From Bacteroidales bacterium (GTDB lineage: Bacteria > Bacteroidota > Bacteroidia > Bacteroidales > UBA932), in the NCBI GenBank assembly GCA_017472115.1, contig JAFUQW010000107.1, positions 1 through 10,071 on the forward strand: a DNA stretch of 10,071 nt, read 5' to 3'. The position numbers and the translations under genes were made by a program. The notes under the pieces are model-generated. The model did not search any database and had not been told where the DNA came from. It saw only the letters and a program-made list of their open reading frames with translations. Positions 1-5,967 of the stretch are shown in pieces; position 1 is the first letter of the stretch; each line of letters starts with the position of its first letter.

Positions 1-947
1 AGGGCATCGCTTCTATGCACTGCTCTGCAAACACAAACATGGAAGGCACAAGCACAGCTATCTTCTTCGGCCTTTCAGGTACAGGTAAGACTACCCTCTC
101 AACAGACCCTAAGCGTCTCCTCATCGGTGATGACGAGCACGGCTGGGATGACGAAGGCGTATTCAACTACGAGGGCGGATGCTATGCAAAGGTCATCAAC
201 CTCGACCCTGTTTCAGAGCCAGACATCTACAAGGCAATCCGCCGCGACGCTCTCCTCGAGAACGTTACAGTAGACGCAAACGGCAAGATCGACTTCGCTG
301 ACAAGAGCGTGACTGAGAACACACGTGTATCATACCCTATCAACCACATCGACAACATCGCTGTTCCTTCAAAGGGTCCTCACGCACAGCAGGTAATCTT
401 CCTTTCAGCTGACGCATTCGGAGTACTTCCTCCAGTATCTATCCTTACTCCTGAGCAGACTCAGTACTACTTCCTCTCAGGATTCACCGCTAAGCTTGCA
501 GGTACAGAGCGCGGCATCACAGAGCCTACTCCAACATTCTCAGCTTGCTTCGGTGCAGCATTCCTTTCACTCCACCCAACCAAGTACGGTGAGGAGCTCG
601 TGAAGAGAATGGAGAAGGTAGGTGCAAAGGCATACCTCGTGAACACAGGATGGAACGGAACAGGCAAGCGTATCTCTATCAAGGATACAAGAGGAATCAT
701 CGACGCAATCCTCGACGGTTCTATCGACAAGGCTCCTACAAAGCAGATCCCTTACTTCGATTTCACAGTTCCTACTGAGCTTCCAGGCGTTGATCCAGCT
801 ATCCTCGACCCACGTGACACTTACGAGTGCGCATGCCAGTGGGAGGAAAAGGCAAAGGACCTCGCAGCACGTTTCATCAAGAACTTCAACAAGTTCACCG
901 GAAACGACCTCGGCAAGTCTCTCGTAGCGGCTGGTCCAAAGCTCTAA
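1..947 (+). CDS. pckA: Phosphoenolpyruvate carboxykinase (ATP), C-terminal part
   Basis: Cytosolic PckA interconverts oxaloacetate plus ATP with PEP plus CO2 plus ADP, in gluconeogenesis or, in many gut Bacteroidota, in CO2-fixing fermentation to succinate. The 5' end lies outside the window. The first complete codon is at base 3, and about 314 C-terminal residues of an enzyme normally around 535 are present. The reading frame is open from the left edge ([12 protein letters not shown]), so the ATG at 15 is internal. Visible family motifs are the phosphate-binding loop [11 protein letters not shown], the metal-binding kinase-2 motif [18 protein letters not shown]-like [35 protein letters not shown] and [17 protein letters not shown]. 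The C-terminus (LVAAGPKL) matches the E. coli enzyme as I recall it. Codon use favours CTC, ATC, AAG and CGT, as expected of a highly expressed gene. The gene converges on the TIR/WG gene A. Identification is firm. Confidence 0.98.
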   Translation, partial: GIASMHCSANTNMEGTSTAIFFGLSGTGKTTLSTDPKRLLIGDDEHGWDDEGVFNYEGGCYAKVINLDPVSEPDIYKAIRRDALLENVTVDANGKIDFADKSVTENTRVSYPINHIDNIAVPSKGPHAQQVIFLSADAFGVLPPVSILTPEQTQYYFLSGFTAKLAGTERGITEPTPTFSACFGAAFLSLHPTKYGEELVKRMEKVGAKAYLVNTGWNGTGKRISIKDTRGIIDAILDGSIDKAPTKQIPYFDFTVPTELPGVDPAILDPRDTYECACQWEEKAKDLAARFIKNFNKFTGNDLGKSLVAAGPKL

Positions 948-979
948 TCTGACAATCCTTACAGATTATCATAAAAACG

Positions 980-1018
980 CAAGCCCTCGGGAATTCCCCG
1001 AGGGCTTGTTCTTTTTCC
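980..1018 (+). terminator. Intrinsic terminator of pckA
   Basis: A perfect 12-bp GC-rich stem pairs 980-991 with 997-1008 around a 5-base loop (AATTC). It is followed by the T-rich run TTCTTTTT. It begins 32 bases after the pckA stop codon. The A-rich stretch just before the stem (ATAAAAACG) would give a U-containing tail on the opposite strand, so it may also stop transcripts arriving from the converging gene A. Confidence 0.93.
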
Positions 1019-1082
1019 GTCCTGACTAACGTTCACGAGTCACTCTAGCCAGGGGTTCTAGACTGCAGATATCCGACATATA

Positions 1083-1155
1083 GACCGACGGCGGATATGG
1101 GTCGCTCCGCAGAAGCATAGAGAAATGCTTCGCTCATCCACATCCGCCGCCGGTC
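1083..1155. repeat. 73-base imperfect palindrome between converging genes
   Basis: The outer arms 1083-1104 and 1134-1155 are imperfect inverted repeats: GACCGACGGCGGATATGGGT against the complement GACCGGCGGCGGATGTGGAT. Most mismatches are transitions that still allow G-U pairs in one of the two transcripts. Nested inside is a perfect 7-bp hairpin, GAAGCAT (1112-1118) with ATGCTTC (1125-1131) around a 6-base loop. The element lies between the pckA terminator and the 3' end of gene A. It could be the terminator of gene A, although it lacks a convincing T-run, or a dispersed intergenic palindrome. Copy number cannot be judged from one window. The rest of 948-1178 shows no gene. Confidence 0.6.
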
Positions 1156-1178
1156 CGTCTCCAATATCCAGTTTTAGT

Positions 1179-3242
1179 TTAGTCCTCAGACCACATCTCA
1201 TTGCCGAACCGATCTATATAACCTTCTTTACCATTCATTTTTACTATAAAGCCTCCCCATGCAACGATAGCAGAATTATACCGACATGGGACAACTTCAC
1301 GACCTAACCTGTTTATATATCCCCATTTACCATTAATTCTTACTTTAGCAAAGCCTTCTCTGAAATCAGAAGCATCATCATACCGACATGGGACAACTTC
1401 ACGACCAGAAATGTCTATATATCCATATTTTCCATTCATTTCTACGCGAGCCATGCCTTCTCTGAAGCTATGTGCTAAATCAAACCTACATGGTATAACC
1501 TCACGACCAGACTTGTCTATAAATCCCCATTTACCATTCATTCTTACATATGCCATGCCTTCACAGAAATCAGAAGCATCATCATACGGACATGGTATAA
1601 CCTCACGACCAGAAATGTCTATATATCCCCTTTTACCATTAATTCTTACTTTAGCCATGCCTTCACAGAAATAAGAAGCAGAATCATACCGACATGGTAT
1701 AACCTCACGACCAGAAATGTCTATATATCCATATTTTCCATTCATTTGTATCAGAGCAAAGCCTTCTTGGGAAACGTAAGTTAAATCATATCGACATGGG
1801 ACAACTTCACGACCTGACCTATCTATATATCCATATTTTCCATTCATTCCTACGCTAGCCATGCCTTCACAGAAAGCATAAGCAGAATCATACCGACATG
1901 GAACAACTTCACGACCAGAAATGTCTATATATCCATATTTTCTATTCATTTCTACGCGAGCCATGCCTTCACAGAAATTAGAAGCAGAATCATACCGACA
2001 TGGGACAACTTCACGACCAGAAATGTCTATATATCCATATTTACCATTAATTCTTACTTTAGCAAAGCCTTCATAGACAATGCCAACTTCATCATACATA
2101 CATGGGACAACTTCACGACCAGACTTGTCTATAAATCCCCATTTACCATTCATTCTTACATATGCCATGCCTTCACAGAAATAAGAAGCATCATCATACC
2201 GACATGGTATAACCTCACGACCAGAAATGTCTATATATCCATATTTACCATTAATCTTTACACATGCCATGCCTTCGTGGAAATAAGAAGCAGAATCATA
2301 CCGATATGGGACAACTTCGCGCCCTACCTTGTCTATAACCCCCCATTTACCATTCAATTTAACCCTCGCAAAGCCTTCGCGAAAGCTATCAACAAAATCA
2401 TATTTACAAGGGATAATGACTTCGCGGGTTTCAAGGTCAGCAAAGCCGCCTTTGTTATTGGAGATGTATGGTACCAGAGTCATGGATTCGATGCGGGCGA
2501 GGCGTTCACTTTCGACCTGTTCTGCTTCGGATTTCTCTCTAGCTTGTTTGAGAGATAGAAGATCGACTTTTTCAAGTCTGTCGTGTTCCAGAATAATTTC
2601 TCTTGCAATCGCATCTGCAGGATTTTCAGTGCTGATGAACTCAGCATAGTATTCGCCGACAGGAAGAGGGATCTTCACAAGACGGTTGGCAGCAGCCGTC
2701 ACTTTCTCTTCACAATCTATGATAACCTTGCAATCAAGGTTTGACATAACCTTCAGATTCACTTCATTTGCAGAAGGTTTATTCGATGTGCTGAAAGAAG
2801 CTGATGCTGGGACGTCAGTATCAGAAGAAGTTGGATAAACACCTTTTCCTAACCACGAGCAAAGGTCTCTCATCAGTTTGGAAATATGCTCAGGATTTGA
2901 GGCTACAATAAAGTCCGCAAGGCTGAAGTCAAATGCAAACCAACCGCGCAATCTGTCTCCATCAAGTATGACAGGCACAATTCTTTTCTTCAGGAGGTTT
3001 GCATAATTGACCTCCTTTCTGGCATATTCAGATTTCAATGAGCTGTCGGACATCATGAACAATACAACCTCACAATTCTCAATAGCACCCATAATGACAT
3101 CAACGAACTGCTGTCCGCTTTCTATACCATTTACATCAATCCAGCATTTTACACCGACCTTATCCTCAATCTGTCTTACAATATCAAAAACCAGGTCCTT
3201 GTCCTTTCTGGAATAACTGATGAATATTTTCTTATCGCTCAT
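1179..3242 (-). CDS. TIR domain / PEGA-like / 12x WG-repeat protein (gene A)
   Basis: Predicted cytoplasmic protein of 687 residues without signal peptide or membrane segment. Residues 5-135 form a bacterial TIR domain: box 1 KIFISYSRKDKD, CWID at 33-36 followed by GIESGQQF, FMMSDSSLKS, and ARKEVNYA, whose Glu77 sits where the catalytic glutamate of NADase TIR domains lies. Residues about 160-230 (NLKVMSNLDCKVIIDCEE to LPVGEYYAEF) resemble a PEGA-type beta domain. A charged linker (about 231-255) leads to a half unit (259-278). Twelve 34-residue WG repeats fill 279-687, with consensus CRYDDASxFxEGMAxVxMNGKYGYIDxSGREVVP. The ATG at 3242 immediately precedes box 1, is preceded by a good promoter, and has no Shine-Dalgarno sequence. 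TIR domains can cleave NAD+ or act as adaptors. WG repeats are usually thought to be binding modules. Which applies here is unknown. The gene is a paralog of the frameshifted gene B immediately upstream. Confidence 0.9.
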   Translation of the reverse strand: MSDKKIFISYSRKDKDLVFDIVRQIEDKVGVKCWIDVNGIESGQQFVDVIMGAIENCEVVLFMMSDSSLKSEYARKEVNYANLLKKRIVPVILDGDRLRGWFAFDFSLADFIVASNPEHISKLMRDLCSWLGKGVYPTSSDTDVPASASFSTSNKPSANEVNLKVMSNLDCKVIIDCEEKVTAAANRLVKIPLPVGEYYAEFISTENPADAIAREIILEHDRLEKVDLLSLKQAREKSEAEQVESERLARIESMTLVPYISNNKGGFADLETREVIIPCKYDFVDSFREGFARVKLNGKWGVIDKVGREVVPYRYDSASYFHEGMACVKINGKYGYIDISGREVIPCRYDDASYFCEGMAYVRMNGKWGFIDKSGREVVPCMYDEVGIVYEGFAKVRINGKYGYIDISGREVVPCRYDSASNFCEGMARVEMNRKYGYIDISGREVVPCRYDSAYAFCEGMASVGMNGKYGYIDRSGREVVPCRYDLTYVSQEGFALIQMNGKYGYIDISGREVIPCRYDSASYFCEGMAKVRINGKRGYIDISGREVIPCPYDDASDFCEGMAYVRMNGKWGFIDKSGREVIPCRFDLAHSFREGMARVEMNGKYGYIDISGREVVPCRYDDASDFREGFAKVRINGKWGYINRLGREVVPCRYNSAIVAWGGFIVKMNGKEGYIDRFGNEMWSED
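1182..2408 (-). repeat. Twelve tandem 102-base WG-repeat units in gene A
   Basis: The array keeps strict 102-base (34-codon) periodicity over 11 units. The last unit is one residue shorter in its core and carries the C-terminal tail GNEMWSED. Neighbouring units differ mainly in the residues after the first aromatic-Asp pair and around the NGK motif. Phrases such as SGREVVPCRYD and NGKYGYIDISGREV recur almost unchanged. Bases 1501-1628 and 2113-2240 match at 126 of 128 positions, exactly 612 bases or six units apart. This indicates duplication or gene conversion inside the array. Confidence 0.92.
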
Positions 3243-3276
3243 GACAAAAACAATCTATAGAGACACAAAGCATTTT

Positions 3277-3307
3277 CAAATATAGTGATTATTACTTGGA
3301 CCGCAAA
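3277..3307 (-). promoter_or_regulatory. Bacteroides-type promoter for gene A
   Basis: Read on the minus strand, TTTG (3307-3304) is followed by exactly 19 bases and then TATATTTG (3284-3277). This matches the known Bacteroides fragilis sigma consensus of TTTG at -33 and TAnnTTTG at -7 with 19-21 bases between. The expected start is near 3270, leaving an untranslated leader of about 28 bases that is T-rich and lacks a Shine-Dalgarno sequence, as is common in this phylum. Gene A can therefore be transcribed separately from gene B. Confidence 0.8.
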
Positions 3308-3362
3308 AACAACGGTAGGAAGGCACTTGAGCAAGAATTCGAGTTATATAATATCACAAGAG

Positions 3363-3406
3363 GTTGAGCGGAAAATCATTCACACAACGGCATTTTTCCG
3401 CTCAAC
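3363..3406 (-). terminator. Hairpin terminator after gene B
   Basis: A perfect 13-bp stem (3363-3375 with 3394-3406; GTTGAGCGGAAAA and its complement) encloses an 18-base loop. It begins 3 bases beyond the TAA stop of the WG half of gene B. The sequence after the stem on the minus strand (CTCTTGTG) is not a clean T-run, so termination could be partial. Its position between the gene B stop and the gene A promoter still makes it the natural end of the gene B transcript. Confidence 0.6.
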
Positions 3407-3409
3407 GTC

Positions 3410-4945
3410 TTACTCCTCCGGCCACATCTCATTTCCGAACCTATCGATATAACCCCATTTACCATTCAATCTTACAATAGCGAGACCTCCTGTAAAAATG
3501 CTAGCAGTATCATACTTTAATGAAATAACCTCGCGACCTAATTCATCGATATATCCGCTTTTATTATTCAATGTTACACCCGCAAGACCATCGCTGAAGT
3601 CCCCAACATGTTCATACCTACATGGAATAACCTCTCTACCCGACCTGTCTATAAAGCCCCATTTTCCTTTATATTCTACACGCATCAGACCTTTGTGGAG
3701 ATAACCAACACGGTCATACCTACACGGGACGACATTGCGACCAGATTTACGTACGAGTCCACATTTTCCATTCTTTTTTACCACTATCAACTCATCCCTG
3801 AAATCAAAATCATAATCATACTTACATGGAATAATCTGACTACCTATTTTTTTATCTATAATCCCCCATTTACCATTCAATTCCACCCTCACATAATGAT
3901 TGTTTATATAATAAATAGAATCATATTTATTTGAAATACTGTTACCTGATTTATCTATATACCACCATTTTTTGTTATTTTTTACTATCTCCCGACCTTC
4001 ATTGAACTCGCCTGCTGAATCATACCTACATAGAATAGTCTCGTTACCAGACCTGTCTATAAAGCCCCATTTACCATTTAATTGCACACTTGCCAGGCCT
4101 TCATGGAAGTCACCTACACGATCAAACCTACACGGAATAACATCACGACCTAATTTATCAATAAACCCACATTTGTCATTCAATTCTACATTGGCTAGAC
4201 CTTCATGAAAGTTACCAACATGGTCATATTTACACGGAACGGCCACATTACCTGATTTGTCTATAAAACCCCATTTACCATTATAGACTATACGCGCTAG
4301 GTCTTCGACGTGAACACACGATTCATCATACTTACAAGAAACAATTTCGCAACCCGATCTATCTATTACGCCCCATTTACCATCCATTTTAACACTTGCG
4401 AATCCTTCGAAAAACTTATATGATAAATCATATTTACACGGAACAACCTCACTACCTGTTTTATCTATAAAGCCCCATTTACCATTCAAAAACACACAGG
4501 ACAGGCCTTCACTGTAATCCAACGCACTACCATACTTAAAAGGAACAACCTCACGTCCGCATTTATCTATAAAGCCCCATATACCATTCAAAAACACACA
4601 GGACAAGCCTTCACTGAATTCTCTAGCATGATCATACTTACAAGGAACAACCTCACGTCCGCATTTATCTATAAAACCCCATTTCCCTTCATATATTACA
4701 CGAACAAAGTCTTCGGTAAAACTAAGACTAATCTCATCATCATACTTACAGGAAGTAATTTCGCGACCGAATCTATCTATAACGCCATATTTGCCATTCA
4801 TTTTCACATTCGCAAGATCGTTGTGAAAAGTTCTCCCCCACTCATATTGGCAAGGAATCATGATCTCACAGGTATCAAGATCGGCGAAGCCGACTTTATT
4901 GTTTGAGACGTAGGGTATGAAAGTCATGGATTTGATACGAGCCAA
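3410..4945 (-). pseudogene. WG-repeat half of frameshifted TIR/WG gene B
   Basis: This is the 3' part of paralog B, in a different frame from its TIR half. From 4945 the frame reads LARIKSMTFIPYVSNN, corresponding to LARIESMTLVPYISNN in gene A, then a half unit and fourteen WG repeats ending GNEMWPEE (gene A ends GNEMWSED). All 14 repeats remain open, so the break is recent, or a sequencing error, or tolerated. Removing one base at about 4946 restores an 833-residue TIR/PEGA-like/WG protein. If this half is made alone, the likeliest start is the ATG at 4927, in SMTF, but no ribosome-binding sequence or promoter is evident there. The open frame formally reaches an ATG at 5077, but codons upstream of 4946 are the out-of-frame shadow of the TIR half. 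The units are more diverged than those of gene A. Confidence 0.75.
3413..4852 (-). repeat. Fourteen WG-repeat units in gene B
   Basis: Fourteen units of 33-36 codons follow the plan CKYDxxxxFxEGLAxVxLNGKWGFIDKSGREVVP. Units 2, 9, 10 and 14 depart from 34 residues. Unit 9 carries KWWYIDKSGNSIS in place of the usual KWGFID, and unit 11 has GLVRKSGR. One adjacent pair is recently duplicated: 4461-4514 and 4563-4616 match at 52 of 54 bases, one unit (102 bases) apart. The array is otherwise much less uniform than that of gene A. Confidence 0.88.
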
Positions 4946-5912
4946 TACGCTCCTCTTCAGCTTTCTCTCGAGTCTGTTTGAGAGAGAGAAGATCGACCTT
5001 TTCAAGTTTGTCGTGTTCAAGGATGATTTCTCGAGACAGAGCGTCAGCAGAGTTTTCTGTACTGACAAATTCCGCATAGTACTCTCCTATCGGGAGAGGA
5101 ATCTTCGTAAGATGGTCTGCTTGAGCTATTCCTTTTTCTTCACAGTCGATCAATACTTTACAATTCAGATTTGTGAGAACCTTCAGATTAACTTCATTTG
5201 TTGGGTGTAAGGATGACACCGTAGCATTTGAAAGCGAAAAATGTTCCATTTCATGAGGTTCATAACAAATGTTATCCGTTCCCAACCAAGATTTAAGGTT
5301 TCTTATCAACTTGGCTACATGTTCCGGATTTGAAGCAATAATGTAGTCAGCACCGGCAAAATCAAAAACAAACCATCCTCTCAATTCATCACCATCAAGA
5401 ATTACCGGGACAATCCTCTTCTTCATATGATCAGCATAATTGACTTCTTTTTTCGCAAAGGATGATTTAAGGGAATTTTCAGACATCATGAAGATGACAA
5501 TCTCACATTTATCAATGGCTGCCATTATGACATCCTTAAACTGTTCACCACTTTCAATACCTTTCTCATCTATCCAGCACTTGACACCGACAGCCTTCTG
5601 AATATGATCAACAATCGAAAGAACAAGGTCTTTATCCTTTCTAGAATAACTGATGAAAATCCTTTCATCATGTACAGGATTTTTACTACCTTTTGATATG
5701 ATTTCTTTAAGTTTGATAGTAACAACATCCGCAGCCTCTTTAAGTTTCCGTTCTTCGCCAAACTTTTCTTCGATAGCCGGAAGATATTCATCAGATATCT
5801 TCACATTGGGATTCAATTCCACATTAGCACCAATCCCATTAAGAAAACCTACGAGTTTACCAAGAGCAATACTATACTGCTTTGTGATTTTAGCCAATCG
5901 TATTTCTGCCAT
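4896..5912 (-). CDS. TIR / PEGA-like protein with IF-2N-like N-terminus (gene B, truncated by frameshift)
   Basis: This open frame of 338 residues is the 5' half of paralog B. Residues about 3-60 (IRLAKITKQYSIALGKLVGF, then NPNVKISDEY and FGEERKLKEA) resemble the N-terminal helical domain of Bacteroidota IF-2 (pattern IRLNKVTRDLNVGISTVVEF with NPNxKISEEQY and EF). Gene A lacks this. Residues 84-212 are the TIR domain: RIFISYSRKDKD, CWIDEKGIESG and AKKEVNYA with putative catalytic Glu156. Residues 240-308 are the PEGA-like domain (NLKVLTNLNCKVLIDCEEKG to LPIGEYYAEF). After Arg322 the frame shifts, adding 16 unrelated residues (IGSYQIHDF onward) before TAA, so the WG array is lost. The ATG at 5912 lies 29 bases after the peptidase stop with no Shine-Dalgarno sequence, so it could be co-transcribed with the peptidase gene or use the weak promoter over the peptidase stop. 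Whether the short product is made is unknown. Confidence 0.82.
   Translation of the reverse strand: MAEIRLAKITKQYSIALGKLVGFLNGIGANVELNPNVKISDEYLPAIEEKFGEERKLKEAADVVTIKLKEIISKGSKNPVHDERIFISYSRKDKDLVLSIVDHIQKAVGVKCWIDEKGIESGEQFKDVIMAAIDKCEIVIFMMSENSLKSSFAKKEVNYADHMKKRIVPVILDGDELRGWFVFDFAGADYIIASNPEHVAKLIRNLKSWLGTDNICYEPHEMEHFSLSNATVSSLHPTNEVNLKVLTNLNCKVLIDCEEKGIAQADHLTKIPLPIGEYYAEFVSTENSADALSREIILEHDKLEKVDLLSLKQTREKAEEERIGSYQIHDFHTLRLKQ
4946..4946 (-). other. Frameshift point in gene B
   Basis: On the minus strand, codons GAG GAG CGT are followed by ATTGGCTCGTATC. Dropping the single A complementary to position 4946 gives GAG GAG CGT TTG GCT CGT ATC, i.e. EERLARI, matching ESERLARI in gene A. 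There is no homopolymer at the site, so slippage-based phase variation is not obvious. Options are a genuine inactivating insertion, an assembly error, or a +1 recoding event. Confidence 0.8.
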
Positions 5913-5936
5913 AAACAGGAAGAATCATTAAAACAT

Positions 5937-5967
5937 CAATATTAATTCAGCAGGTATTTCTGCCAGA
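5937..5967 (-). promoter_or_regulatory. Weak candidate promoter for gene B
   Basis: On the minus strand, TCTG (5967-5964) is followed by 19 bases and TAATATTG (5944-5937). Each box is one mismatch from the Bacteroides consensus (TTTG; TAnnTTTG) at the right spacing. It overlaps the peptidase stop codon and would start transcription near 5930, about 18 bases before the gene B ATG. The match is suggestive only, and readthrough from the peptidase gene would serve equally well. Confidence 0.3.

Noticed and set aside
3498..4208. Several plus-strand open frames opposite the WG arrays (also at 1411-1674, 2277-2649 and 4628-4906).
   Set aside because: They are antisense shadows of the periodic repeats, with low-complexity translations, no domain and no promoter or start context.
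1182..4852. Long tracts of regular direct repeats that could suggest a CRISPR array or non-coding satellite.
   Set aside because: Period is 102 bases, repeats keep an open reading frame encoding WG units, and there are no unique spacers of CRISPR length or cas genes.
4940..4955. Phase-variable switch at the gene B frameshift.
   Set aside because: There is no homopolymer or short tandem repeat at the site to support slipped-strand mispairing, and no invertible element is present.
4946..5077. Upstream extension of the WG-half frame to an ATG at 5077.
   Set aside because: Over this stretch the other frame encodes the conserved PEGA-like domain and linker shared with gene A, so the extension is an out-of-frame shadow.
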